From: Parasphaerochaeta coccoides DSM 17374
Lineage (GTDB): Bacteria; Spirochaetota; Spirochaetia; Sphaerochaetales; Sphaerochaetaceae
Assembly (NCBI RefSeq): GCF_000208385.1
Contig: NC_015436.1
Coordinates: 1,488,001-1,552,000, forward strand
DNA length: 64,000 nt
Direction: 5' to 3'
Part shown: in pieces, positions 53,958 through 62,290 of the stretch
Numbering within the stretch: position 1 is the stretch's first letter
How the letters are laid out: each line of letters opens with the position of its first letter
Program-made: the position numbers and the translations under genes
The notes under the pieces: generated by a model
The model's database searches: none
Seen by the model: only the letters and a program-made list of their open reading frames with translations
What the model was told of the DNA's origin: nothing

Positions 53958-53986
53958 AAAAACGGCCTGCCATTTCCGGCAAGCCG
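53958..53986 (-). terminator. Intrinsic terminator after tRNA-Ala
   Basis: On the minus strand CGGCTTGCC pairs with GGCAGGCCG (one G-U) around a six-base loop and is followed by five T residues, eight bases after the tRNA 3' end. Confidence 0.85.
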
Positions 53987-53993
53987 CACATTG

Positions 53994-54066
53994 TGGAGGT
54001 GAAGGGAATCGAACCCACGACCTTTTGAATGCCATTCAAACGCTCTACCAACTGAGCTACACCCCC
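53994..54066 (-). tRNA. tRNA-Ala (GGC)
   Basis: Cloverleaf on the minus strand: acceptor GGGGGTG/CACCTCC includes the G3-U70 pair that defines tRNA-Ala, followed by discriminator A. D-arm GCTCAGTTGGTAGAGC, anticodon loop ATGGCAT with GGC, and T-arm CGTGG-GTTCGATT-like are typical. CCA is not encoded. It lies about 200 bases from the left end of an insertion sequence. Confidence 0.97.
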
Positions 54067-54264
54067 AAGTCGCACGGCATAGGATATAGGCGTCTGCCAT
54101 TTTCGTCAAGAGCTTCGGACGATGAAGCCGCGCACCGCGCCCAGTAAAATGAAATGACAGGAAAAAAGACGGGAGGATAGAAAAGTCCAACTTTTTGTCC
54201 GCACCCCTCACCCAACTAAATTCTGAATCGATTCCTTTCATGCCTGTGAATCAATCAGCTCCAT

Positions 54265-54277
54265 AGTTTCGCAGTTA
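54265..54277 (+). repeat. Left terminal inverted repeat of IS
   Basis: AGTTTCGCAGTTA, perfect reverse complement of the sequence at 56302-56314. Confidence 0.85.
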
Positions 54278-54299
54278 GATGACAGAGAAGGAGGGAAGT

Positions 54300-54335
54300 A
54301 ACTTCTTGTGAGGGAAGTAGCAAGAAGTTTTTTTT
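54300..54335 (+). terminator. Terminator inside IS left end, before transposase
   Basis: AACTTCTTG and CAAGAAGTT form a perfect nine-base stem around a 12-base loop, followed by a run of T. Located between the left repeat and the transposase gene, it would stop transcription entering from outside. Confidence 0.8.
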
Positions 54336-54417
54336 GCACTTTCCTGAAAACATTCATCAGTTTGGCATTGTGTGGCACTGTGAGGTATGATATGATTCTC
54401 CTCAGAAGAGGTGCCCG

Positions 54418-56223
54418 ATGTTCATCAAGATAGTCCCCGAAAACAAGAGCGGACGCAAACGCCTGGCCTATTACTCCGGCCATCGCAAAAACGGCACGGT
54501 GAAGCACTCCCTCGTGCAGTGGCTCGGCTATCTGGACGAGCTCCAGGCGCTCTACGACGACCCGGTGAGCCATTTCAAGGCCGAGGCGAGACGGCTGACG
54601 CAGGAAGAGAAGGAGCGGCAGGTGTCCCTGAGCGTCTCGACGGCCGAGCATTTCCACTTCGCCCCTGGAGAGGGGACGGACTGCACGGACCCGGAGGTGA
54701 GGGCGGACAGGATCCTCAGCTACGGCGTCCTGCCGCTGCTGAAGCTCTACCACGAGCTGGAGATCGACTATTTCTGGAACAACAGGAGGCGCTACACCAA
54801 GGCGCTCTTCAACCACAACAGCATCTTCCGGCTGCTGGTGTGTTCGCGCATCCTGGCGCCGGACAGCAAGCTGGGTACCTGGCAGGCGCGCCAGAGGCTT
54901 GCCGGGGACGTGGCCTTCAGCGCCGACGACGTGTACCGCTCCCTCGCGTTCTTCTCCCGGCACAAGGACGCCCTCATAGACCATCTGGGGCGGATGGTGG
55001 AGCGGCAGTACGGGCGGGACACGGGCCTGCTGTACTACGACGTGACCAACTATTACTGGGAGGTGGACGCCGAGGACGAGCTGAGACGGCGGGGGGTGAG
55101 CAAGGAACACCGGCCCGATCCCATCGTGCAGATGGGTCTGTTCATGGACGCCGACGGCATCCCCCTCTCCTACGGCCTGTTCCCGGGCAACACCACCGAC
55201 GTGGCCACCTTCCGCCCCCTGCAGCAGACGGGCCGGACCATCTACGTGGCGGACAGGGGCATGATGAGCGGGATGAACGTGGCCTCCATCCTGCTGCGGC
55301 ACAGCGGGTACGTCATCAGCTCGTCGGTGCGCACCTGCACCGCGGAGCTGCAGGCCTTCATCCTGAAGCAGGAGGGCTACGTCCATGGTGCCGCCGATGG
55401 AGATTTCAGGTACAAGAGCCGCCTGACTCCGGTCGAGCGTTGGGTGACCGATTCCGCGACGGGCGGAAAGAGGAAAGTGACGGTCAACGAGAGGCAGGTG
55501 GTGTTCTTCAGCCGCGCCTACCAGCAGAAGGCACGCCACGAGAGGATGAAGAGCATCGAGAAAGCCCAGCAGGCGGCGGGCGGGGGGCAGAACACCGTAC
55601 TGAACAACCATGCGGGGAGACGGTTCCTGAAGAAGAGCATCTTCGACGGGGCCTCCGGAGAGCGCGTGGAAGCTCCTGAGTTCTCTGTCTCCCTGGATAC
55701 GGAGCTGCTACAGCGGGAGGAGGCGCTGGACGGCTATTACCTTATCTGCACCAACGTGGTAGGCACCGAGGAGGGGGAGCCCCCCTTCGCTGGGCGGGCC
55801 CGTTTCCGCAGGGACAACCTCTTCGAGCTGAACCGACCAGTGGACGACGTGGACATCATCGACATGTACCGGGGCCTGTGGCGCATCGAGGAATGCTTCC
55901 GCATCACCAAGACGCACCTGGAGGCCCGTCCGGTCTATGTGCGTACCCGCGACAGCATCGAGGCTCATTTCCTCACCTGTTTCGTCTCCCTGCTGCTCCT
56001 GCGGCTTCTGGAGAAGAGGACGGGGGGAACCATGTCCGTGGGCCGGATGGTGGATTCTCTGCGCCAGGCCCTGCTGGGCGACATTGAAGGGCAATGCTTC
56101 ATGAACCTGTACTGCGACCCCGTCATCCAGGACATCGGCGCAGCCCTGGACATCGACATGAGCCGGAAGTATTACGCGAAAGCCGATGTGAGGGCACTTT
56201 TCGCGGCAGTGAAGAAGATCTGA
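54418..56223 (+). CDS. IS1634 family transposase
   Basis: DDE transposase of 601 aa, the full family length, so probably functional. The first acidic residue is in LLYYDVTNYYWE (about 205), the second in TIYVADRGMMSGMN (about 280), and the Glu in YRGLWRIEECFRITKTHLEARP (about 490), the Y-(2)-R-(3)-E-(6)-K-like pattern of the IS4 superfamily. The N-terminus KNGTVKHSLVQWLGYLDEL is a typical IS1634 lead. The start ATG 54418 has AGAGGTG upstream. Codon use is strongly GC-biased in third positions compared with the host genes. Confidence 0.95.
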   Translation: MFIKIVPENKSGRKRLAYYSGHRKNGTVKHSLVQWLGYLDELQALYDDPVSHFKAEARRLTQEEKERQVSLSVSTAEHFHFAPGEGTDCTDPEVRADRILSYGVLPLLKLYHELEIDYFWNNRRRYTKALFNHNSIFRLLVCSRILAPDSKLGTWQARQRLAGDVAFSADDVYRSLAFFSRHKDALIDHLGRMVERQYGRDTGLLYYDVTNYYWEVDAEDELRRRGVSKEHRPDPIVQMGLFMDADGIPLSYGLFPGNTTDVATFRPLQQTGRTIYVADRGMMSGMNVASILLRHSGYVISSSVRTCTAELQAFILKQEGYVHGAADGDFRYKSRLTPVERWVTDSATGGKRKVTVNERQVVFFSRAYQQKARHERMKSIEKAQQAAGGGQNTVLNNHAGRRFLKKSIFDGASGERVEAPEFSVSLDTELLQREEALDGYYLICTNVVGTEEGEPPFAGRARFRRDNLFELNRPVDDVDIIDMYRGLWRIEECFRITKTHLEARPVYVRTRDSIEAHFLTCFVSLLLLRLLEKRTGGTMSVGRMVDSLRQALLGDIEGQCFMNLYCDPVIQDIGAALDIDMSRKYYAKADVRALFAAVKKI

Positions 56224-56301
56224 TGCCACACACATGAATGTTATAGCATCTTGTCAGTAACCCCTTGCATTAGAATGAGTACGGATGTTTTTTCGCTTTT
56301 T

Positions 56302-56314
56302 TAACTGCGAAACT
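56302..56314 (-). repeat. Right terminal inverted repeat of IS
   Basis: TAACTGCGAAACT, matching the left repeat in inverse orientation. Confidence 0.85.
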
Positions 56315-56323
56315 CAGGATATT

Positions 56324-56455
56324 TCAAGACCTTTTGCTTTTATGGTAGATTTTACTTGTTTCGGCATAGGCACATGCCCCCTTTGCTACATAGCATATTT
56401 TATCACAATCAGCACATCCAAACAACGCTATATGCCTTAACTTGTATTCATCCAT
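56324..56455 (-). CDS. Small Cys-rich ORF (43 aa) beside IS
   Basis: Reading the minus strand from ATG 56455 gives MDEYKLRHIALFGCADCDKI, then a CYVAKGACAYAETSK stretch. The C-x2-C-x3-C-x6-C spacing (positions 14, 17, 21, 28) looks like a small metal-binding knuckle. There is no strong ribosome-binding site. It follows the hsdR fragment by about 27 bases on the same strand and ends 10 bases from the IS right end, so it could be the 3' part of a longer broken gene or an intact small protein. AT-rich relative to the host. Confidence 0.35.
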   Translation of the reverse strand: MDEYKLRHIALFGCADCDKICYVAKGACAYAETSKIYHKSKRS

Positions 56456-56482
56456 ATAGTCAAGCAACTCGGGTTATTCAAG

Positions 56483-56854
56483 TTAATCTGACATGCTTTT
56501 GTAGCGTGCCCGGTCACTTTCGGGGATGAATTTGATTAGGTCGCGCAGCTTCACACGCACATCTTCGTAGTCCGCAATGTCTGCCCGCTCTAAATAATCG
56601 TTATGAAGAATCTGCTCCAGCAAATACTTCTGCTGGGCAATAGCCGGGATGGTGCCGTACTTGGAAAGCTCGTCCGCCTTGTGCATTACATCGTTCTTTG
56701 CCCGCTTGTAGCTTTTTTCGGCCAACATAGCAAGCTCAATCTGATAAATAAGTTGGTCAAACCGTGCGGCAGCGGCATCATCGCTCGACGGCAACACCAG
56801 TGACGCGATGTGCTCAGCAATCTGCAATGTATTCTCATAGGTGAGGGTGGCAAA
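56483..56854 (-). pseudogene. hsdR: 3' fragment of type I restriction endonuclease subunit R
   Basis: About 120 codons ending in TAA match the C-terminal helical region of HsdR: FDQLIYQIELAMLAEKSYKR, AIAQQKYLLEQILHNDYLE and the typical end YEDVRVKLRDLIKFIPES. The remaining roughly 900 residues, with nuclease and helicase motors, are absent. The homology begins exactly after the guaA stop codon, and the reading frame runs back into guaA in another frame, so it has no start of its own. It is evidence of a deleted restriction-modification locus next to the IS. Confidence 0.65.
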
Positions 56855-56855
56855 A

Positions 56856-58418
56856 TCACTCCCACTCAATGGTTCCTGGCGGCTTGCTGGTGATGTCATA
56901 AAGGACACGGTTCACTCCGGCCACCTCGTTGCAGATACGGCTTGCCGTGGTTTGCAGGACTTCAGGGGGGAAGCGATACCAGTCGGCGGTCATCGCGTCC
57001 TGGCTCGTCACTGCACGGAGGGAACATACCTCGCGATAAGTTCGCTCATCACCCTGCACCCCTACACTCTTTACCGGAAGCAGACAAGCCAAAGCCTGCC
57101 AGATATCACCATAGAGACCAGCCCTGCGGATTTCCTCCACGAAAATGGCATCGACCTCACGCAGGGTATCAAGACGCTCCTTGGTCACCTCCCCTATGCA
57201 ACGGACGCCAAGGCCGGGACCGGGGAAGGGATGACGGTTGACCAGTTCCTCTGCCAGACCAAGTTCCATACCCAACTGGCGAACCTCATCCTTGAACAGT
57301 TCCTTGAGAGGCTCAAGAAGCTCCCATTTCAGATCGTCGGGAAGCCCTCCCACATTGTGATGGCTCTTGATGGTGGCCGACGGCCCGCCGCTCGGAGAAC
57401 GACTCTCAATGACATCGGGATACAATGTTCCCTGGGCAAGGAATGAAATGTCCCCCAAGGAACGGGCGGCATCATAGAAAACATCGACGAACATCTTGCC
57501 GATAATCTTTCGCTTGGCTTCAGGTTCGGCAATCCCTTTTAGGGCATCGAGGAACGCGGTTTCCGCATCAACATATTCAAGACGCATGTTGAAGTGCTTA
57601 CCGAACAAATCCACTACGTTTTGCGCCTCGTTCTTGCGAAGCATGCCATTGTTGACGAATACACAGACAAGCTGGTCGCCAATGGCTTTATGGATTAAGA
57701 CCGCAGCGACTGAAGAATCCACGCCTCCGGACAATCCGCAGAGTACCTTGCGGTCACCGACCACGCTACGGATGCGCTCAACTTCAGTAGCAATGAAAGA
57801 CTCCATGCTCCAGTCGGCTTTGGCTCCGCAGATATCCATGACGAAATTGCGGAGTACTGCCGTCCCATCGGTGCTGTGTACGACTTCAGGATGGAACTGC
57901 ACTCCATAAAGGCGTCTGGCCTCGTTCTCGGCAACAGTCACCGGACAGTTCGGGGTCGAGCCTGTCGTCACAAAGCCTGTCGGAAGGTCAACGACGGAAT
58001 CCCCGTGGCTCATCCAGAGCTGGGAGCCTTCCGGTATTCCGGCAAGAAGACGGGAAGTCTTGCCGGTGAAATGGTTGAGATGGAGGTGGGCAAATCCGTA
58101 TTCACGGGCATCGGGTCGTCTTACGGTCCCCCCGTTCATGACACTCATTACCTGGAGGCCGTAGCAGATGCCCAGCACAGGAATGCCCAAGCCGTAGATA
58201 CCGGCATCAGGTCGGGGAGAATCCTCGGTGCTTACGCTGGCAGGTCCGCCGGAAAAGATGATTCCGACAGGAGCCATTTTCCTGAGTTCTTGCGCAGATA
58301 TGGTATACGGAACAATGAGGCTATATACCCCTTGCTCCCGTACCCGCCGTGCTATGAGCTGACTGTATTGTGCGCCAAAGTCGAGGACGACCACCGTGTC
58401 ATGCTGCGTTGTATGCAT
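56856..58418 (-). CDS. guaA: GMP synthase (glutamine-hydrolysing)
   Basis: Two-domain amidotransferase of 520 aa making GMP from XMP. The class I glutaminase domain opens VVVLDFGAQYSQLIARRVRE and has the catalytic Cys in VLGICYGLQVMS (about residue 84), with the His/Glu pair in YGVQFHPEVVHS. The synthetase domain has the PP-loop LSGGVDSSVAAVLIHKAIG (about 235) and ends in the conserved GTIEWE. The ATG at 58418 has AAGGATGGG upstream. The gene is intact up to its stop although a foreign fragment begins directly after it. Confidence 0.98.
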   Translation of the reverse strand: MHTTQHDTVVVLDFGAQYSQLIARRVREQGVYSLIVPYTISAQELRKMAPVGIIFSGGPASVSTEDSPRPDAGIYGLGIPVLGICYGLQVMSVMNGGTVRRPDAREYGFAHLHLNHFTGKTSRLLAGIPEGSQLWMSHGDSVVDLPTGFVTTGSTPNCPVTVAENEARRLYGVQFHPEVVHSTDGTAVLRNFVMDICGAKADWSMESFIATEVERIRSVVGDRKVLCGLSGGVDSSVAAVLIHKAIGDQLVCVFVNNGMLRKNEAQNVVDLFGKHFNMRLEYVDAETAFLDALKGIAEPEAKRKIIGKMFVDVFYDAARSLGDISFLAQGTLYPDVIESRSPSGGPSATIKSHHNVGGLPDDLKWELLEPLKELFKDEVRQLGMELGLAEELVNRHPFPGPGLGVRCIGEVTKERLDTLREVDAIFVEEIRRAGLYGDIWQALACLLPVKSVGVQGDERTYREVCSLRAVTSQDAMTADWYRFPPEVLQTTASRICNEVAGVNRVLYDITSKPPGTIEWE

Positions 58419-58542
58419 AGAATCCCATCCTTATGAAAACTGATTGCCAAGAAACATCGTTTGCCAAAAACCACTGTCCGAGTTCCAACGTGCGCCTTCA
58501 ACCCGCTCCAGGTGGATTCGCCATATCCATATCCACGCTTGT

Positions 58543-59121
58543 CTACCACCGCCATGCCTTGACTGGAGGATATGCCCTGATGACATATCGTGACAGCAAG
58601 GCTCCTCCAACCACTCCTGTTCCGCTTTGCAGCAGGTTCAGGGGAATTTCAGGGACGGCAGCGGCAAAACCAACCAGTAGACCTCCCCCCAGGAAATATC
58701 CTCCGGCCACTATGACCATGGACAGCAAGCCGGAAACAATGACGCCCGGCCATGACCAGAGGGCTTCAGTTTTTCGGATGCCCTCCTTACCATCCCTACG
58801 ACATCCTTGGCGCAGGAAAGCCCGTGCCACGAGAGCCGTCACGGCACCTTGCAAGCCGTGGGTGATGAAGGAAACCGGTGCCCATTGGGCGAAAGGGCCA
58901 ATCACATCAGCCAGAGCAGTGCCTAATCCGCCAGCCAGAAAAGCAGTCCAAGGACCGAAGGCATAGGCTGCAAAGCATACCGCTACATCGCCAAGATGAA
59001 TGTATCCTCCAAGCCCGCCGATAGTCGGTATGCGCAAGGACGTAAATACAAAGGTCACAGCCCCCAGTACCGCTATAATCGCAGGAAAAAGTGCGCCTTT
59101 CCCGAAATTCCTTTGTTCCAT
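58543..59121 (-). CDS. ECF transporter substrate-binding (S) component
   Basis: Membrane protein of 192 aa with about six helices. The motif GGLGGYIHLGDVAVCFAAYAFGPWTAFLAGGLGTALADVIG is characteristic of vitamin-binding ECF S components of the HmpT/YkoE-like group, and FITHGLQGAVTALV also fits. The start is ATG 59121 with GGGAGG upstream. It follows EcfT and the fused ATPase on the same strand, so it is a dedicated group I system. The vitamin cannot be named; a thiamin precursor is one option because fused ATPases occur in YkoCDE. Confidence 0.85.
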   Translation of the reverse strand: MEQRNFGKGALFPAIIAVLGAVTFVFTSLRIPTIGGLGGYIHLGDVAVCFAAYAFGPWTAFLAGGLGTALADVIGPFAQWAPVSFITHGLQGAVTALVARAFLRQGCRRDGKEGIRKTEALWSWPGVIVSGLLSMVIVAGGYFLGGGLLVGFAAAVPEIPLNLLQSGTGVVGGALLSRYVIRAYPPVKAWRW

Positions 59122-59202
59122 GAAAAAGCCTCCCACTATCATATGCAGAGAGAATGAATTTTCCCGGCGGAGCTTTCACTCCCCGGCTCTAAAATCCCCC
59201 TC

Positions 59203-59979
59203 TCATGCATGCAGGAAGATTACGGCGAGAATTACAGGCATAATAATGGAAATGAAAAAATCAGTAAAGACACGCCATCCGCGAGAAAGCCGGTGATACG
59301 ATGAACGGGGATTCGTCCTCCCCAGACCACGTAGCTCCAAGCTCATTGCAAGGTGCGGAATCATCTTCAAGGCAGTGACGAGAGTACTGGCCAACGTCGG
59401 CATGAAATCCGCCAGACGGGTGGCAAGACTGAGCTTCCTTCTGATTTCTTCAGGAGGCAAGCGAAGCAGATGAGCCTCCCTTACTTGTGTGAAAGTACGG
59501 GAGAAAAACGGAATGAAACGGAACACTAGAGTGATTACCAGTGCTGCCCGGTACGGAACCTTCCATGAACGCAGGACAAGAATAATCTCCTGCATGGGCG
59601 TTGTTCTAAGCAACAGTCCCCATGAGAAAGAAATTCCCGCAAAACGGGCGCAAAAAACCAATGTCCGTTCCAAGCCTTCCTTGGTAAGAACCACGACATC
59701 TCCTGCCATGAGCAGAGGAATCCCAGTCCTCCCATAAATGGGAGAAAACAGCAAGACCATCCCCATGATGAAAAGCAGCGGCTTGACCACTAACCGGAAG
59801 GAGCGGACGCCCATCGTCCCGACTACGACAACAAAAAGGAACAAGGCTCCCACCCAGAGGACATATGATGGCAGAGGCAGGAAGAAAGAAGCTGTCGTCA
59901 TGATTGTCCCGAACAGCTTTGCGCGAGGATCCATCCGGTAGAGATATCCGCGGCCGGGAGCATAGAGGGAGACAGTCAT
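59203..59979 (-). CDS. ecfT: ECF transporter transmembrane (T) component
   Basis: Integral membrane coupling protein of 258 aa. The N-terminus RMDPRAKLFGTIMTTASFF is the EcfT opener, and the cytoplasmic coupling helices have a version of the A-R-G motif: SLELRGLGRTNPRSSYHRL near the C-terminus. The start overlaps the ATPase stop as ATGA, with GGAGGAGG upstream, so stoichiometric expression is likely. Confidence 0.92.
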   Translation of the reverse strand: MTVSLYAPGRGYLYRMDPRAKLFGTIMTTASFFLPLPSYVLWVGALFLFVVVVGTMGVRSFRLVVKPLLFIMGMVLLFSPIYGRTGIPLLMAGDVVVLTKEGLERTLVFCARFAGISFSWGLLLRTTPMQEIILVLRSWKVPYRAALVITLVFRFIPFFSRTFTQVREAHLLRLPPEEIRRKLSLATRLADFMPTLASTLVTALKMIPHLAMSLELRGLGRTNPRSSYHRLSRGWRVFTDFFISIIMPVILAVIFLHA

Positions 59980-61508
59980 ACCACCTCCTCCAGCACACCG
60001 TCCGCCACCCGATAGACACGGCTGCAAATCCTGCTGACAAACTCCCTGTCATGGCTTACCAGCAGGATACCTGCCCCCTGCTCACGTAAGACCTGGACAA
60101 GGCAGAAAGCGTCGGCATAAGTCAGAGCGGCATCCGGCTCGTCCAGAACATGGAAAGGACGATCCAGTAGCCAGCAGACAGCCGCCTGAAGACGTTTGCG
60201 GGCGCCATAGCTCATCGTGGAGGGCGTGGCTTCCGCTTCCAACCGGAACAACGAACAGGCACGCAAGACTTTTTCCTCGGCTGTTTCCGGTCGGATGTCC
60301 TTTCTCCGGGAGAAGGACCATGCCAGTTCTTCCCTTACCGTGGGGAGGAAAATCTGGTGGTCAGGATTCTGGAACATATATCCTATGCTACCTCTCAGGA
60401 GTGCGGAATCCTGCCTGCCGTCGCACATGACGCTCCCCGCCACAGGCACGTCAAGTCCTGCAAGAACTCGGCAGAATGTGCTTTTCCCTGCCCCATTGTC
60501 CCCTATGAGGGCGACTGTTTCACCGGATGAAAGATGGAAATCCGACACGGAAAGATGAAAAGTCCCTGCGGATGATGCCCGCTCATGGCGGATGGACAAT
60601 CCCGTGGCGTTCAAGACATGCGTGGCCTTCAAGACATGCGAGGCGGGGAAGTTTACGGCAGGGGACTTTTTAGTGGAGGACTCTCCGGTGGATGCCGCTT
60701 CGTCATCCGGTACAGGTTCCATGGGAACTGTCACGGAACGGCTTTGTCCGGACGGAGGCAAGGCTCCCCAGCCATGGGAAATCCTATAAAGGATTTCCTT
60801 TTCAGTCCCCGTCTCAAGGCATCCCTTGTCCATAACCGCCCATGTATCGAAATGGCCATGCCAGATGTCCAGAGGCCGCGAGGCAAATACGATGACCGTG
60901 CGTCGGGGATGGTTGAGATACTCCAGGAGCTTTTCCCGCCAAGAGCCATCAAGATCATCGAACGGCTCGTCGAGGACAAGTATCGGCGCATCTATGGCTT
61001 GGGTCACCGCCATCAGGAGACGCCGCCGTTCTCCTCCGCTCAGCTCATCGCCTCCGGCATCAAGCTGCTGTTCAAGACTCCAGTCTTTGACGCTGGCGGC
61101 AAGCCTTTCTTCCATGGCTCGGTTGTCCATCCCTAATGATTCCAGGGGGAAGACTATTTCATCACGACAGGACGTCGCCACAAGCTCCTCCGTGCTTTCA
61201 TGGGCAACATAGGAGATGTCCTCCACCCGTGTCCATGGCGCCGCATCACCCATGGAACGACCTAAGATGGAAACCGAACCTTCCATATAGCCGGAGAAAT
61301 AACGCGGGATGCAACCTGTCAGGATACGGGCGAGTGTTGATTTCCCGCTGTCAGGAGGACCCAGAACCACCATTTTACCCCCTTGGGGTAGTGAGAAATC
61401 CACATGGGTGAGAACTGGAGGGAAATATCTTGATGCATGGGAGTAGTCCTGGTAGGAAAAACTTATGTCACGGGCTTCCACTGCGGGAACTGACAGCGAG
61501 ACATCCAT
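59976..61508 (-). CDS. ECF transporter fused double ATPase
   Basis: Two ABC ATPase domains in one chain of 510 aa, replacing separate EcfA1 and EcfA2. Domain 1 has Walker A GPPDSGKST, signature LSGGERRRLLMA and Walker B PILVLDEPFDD. Domain 2 (about 300-510) has GDNGAGKST and FHVLDEPDAALTYAD, but its signature reads MSYGARKRLQAA, missing the LSGGQ consensus. Such asymmetry occurs in energy-coupling transporters. The start is ATG 61508 behind GAGG, 10 bases after the plsC stop; a start seven codons earlier is possible. Confidence 0.9.
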   Translation of the reverse strand: MDVSLSVPAVEARDISFSYQDYSHASRYFPPVLTHVDFSLPQGGKMVVLGPPDSGKSTLARILTGCIPRYFSGYMEGSVSILGRSMGDAAPWTRVEDISYVAHESTEELVATSCRDEIVFPLESLGMDNRAMEERLAASVKDWSLEQQLDAGGDELSGGERRRLLMAVTQAIDAPILVLDEPFDDLDGSWREKLLEYLNHPRRTVIVFASRPLDIWHGHFDTWAVMDKGCLETGTEKEILYRISHGWGALPPSGQSRSVTVPMEPVPDDEAASTGESSTKKSPAVNFPASHVLKATHVLNATGLSIRHERASSAGTFHLSVSDFHLSSGETVALIGDNGAGKSTFCRVLAGLDVPVAGSVMCDGRQDSALLRGSIGYMFQNPDHQIFLPTVREELAWSFSRRKDIRPETAEEKVLRACSLFRLEAEATPSTMSYGARKRLQAAVCWLLDRPFHVLDEPDAALTYADAFCLVQVLREQGAGILLVSHDREFVSRICSRVYRVADGVLEEVV

Positions 61509-61518
61509 GACAGAAACC

Positions 61519-62271
61519 TCATGCCTCATGCCGGGAAAGCAAATGCCGGTATCCTTCCGCCAGTTCACCATAGACCTGCGCCGTGAATTCCTTTTCAGCT
61601 TCCCTGGAAAAGTCGTGGGTTGGGACAGGAGGGCAGATATGCATGGTCATGACAGTCCGCCTGATGCCGCGGCGTTCCTCAAATGCTTTGCGCCCGCCAC
61701 TAATGGCAATGGGAACAATGGTAGCCTTGGAACGAGTGGCTAGTTTCAGGCTCCCTGCCTTAAATTCACCCAGCTTGCCATCCTTGCTCCGCGTTCCTTC
61801 CGGAAAGACTACCATGGGTATTCCCCTGGTGATGTTCTTCACGCCTTCAGAGATGCTGGCAATGGAGCTTTTCGGGCTTTTTCTATCCAGCATCACGCAG
61901 TGAAGACCCTTCATATAGGAAGCAATGATGGGAATGAAGCTCAGTTCTTTCTTTGCAATGAAACCGGGGATGGTTCCAGAATAACCGACTACGGCAACGA
62001 CATCAAGCAAGCTCTGATGATTGACTATGATGCACAAAGGAGTCCCCGCTGGCGGCATATTCTCCCGTCCGGTGGTATTCACACGTACATTGAGTCCGAA
62101 CAATGCCCAGCGGGCGATGCCCAGGATACAGAGCCTGCGCCACGTTTCAGCGGCCTTCCGGGCGCCGAGAATCTGGAGTATGAACGCAGGGACAAGCCCG
62201 TACAGCACTGAAGCCAGGAATACAGGTATGATGACAATGACAGGAATAATCAGGCTCAAGGCTTTGCGCAT
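61519..62271 (-). CDS. plsC: 1-acyl-sn-glycerol-3-phosphate acyltransferase
   Basis: Inner-membrane lysophosphatidate acyltransferase of 250 aa, second acylation in phospholipid synthesis. One N-terminal membrane helix (LIIPVIVIIPVFLASVLYGL) precedes motif I NHQSLLDVV (H-x4-D) and motif III FPEGTRSKDGKLGEFKAGSLKLA. AAGGGGAG precedes ATG 62271. It follows an ABC exporter gene by about 20 bases and precedes the ECF genes by 10, so it probably shares their transcript. Confidence 0.95.
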   Translation of the reverse strand: MRKALSLIIPVIVIIPVFLASVLYGLVPAFILQILGARKAAETWRRLCILGIARWALFGLNVRVNTTGRENMPPAGTPLCIIVNHQSLLDVVAVVGYSGTIPGFIAKKELSFIPIIASYMKGLHCVMLDRKSPKSSIASISEGVKNITRGIPMVVFPEGTRSKDGKLGEFKAGSLKLATRSKATIVPIAISGGRKAFEERRGIRRTVMTMHICPPVPTHDFSREAEKEFTAQVYGELAEGYRHLLSRHEA

Positions 62272-62290
62272 GGAAGTCTCCCCTTATAAT

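Larger units (their letters stand above)
54265..56314 (+). mobile_element. IS1634-type insertion sequence (IS4 superfamily)
   Basis: Element of about 2,050 bp bounded by a perfect 13-base inverted repeat, AGTTTCGCAGTTA and TAACTGCGAAACT. It contains one intact 601-aa transposase. Its coding region is clearly richer in G and C than its neighbours, so it arrived from elsewhere. I find no matching target duplication at the outer edges, which suggests a rearrangement after insertion or misplaced ends. Confidence 0.85.

Noticed and set aside
54238-55611. 457-aa minus-strand ORF opposite the IS transposase
   Set aside because: It is a shadow of the GC-rich transposase codons: His/Val/Arg-rich low-complexity translation, no ribosome-binding site, and it would run out through the terminal repeat.
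54411-55679. 422-aa plus-strand ORF in another frame of the transposase
   Set aside because: Gly/Arg/Ala-rich translation without family features; the overlapping frame carries all DDE motifs.
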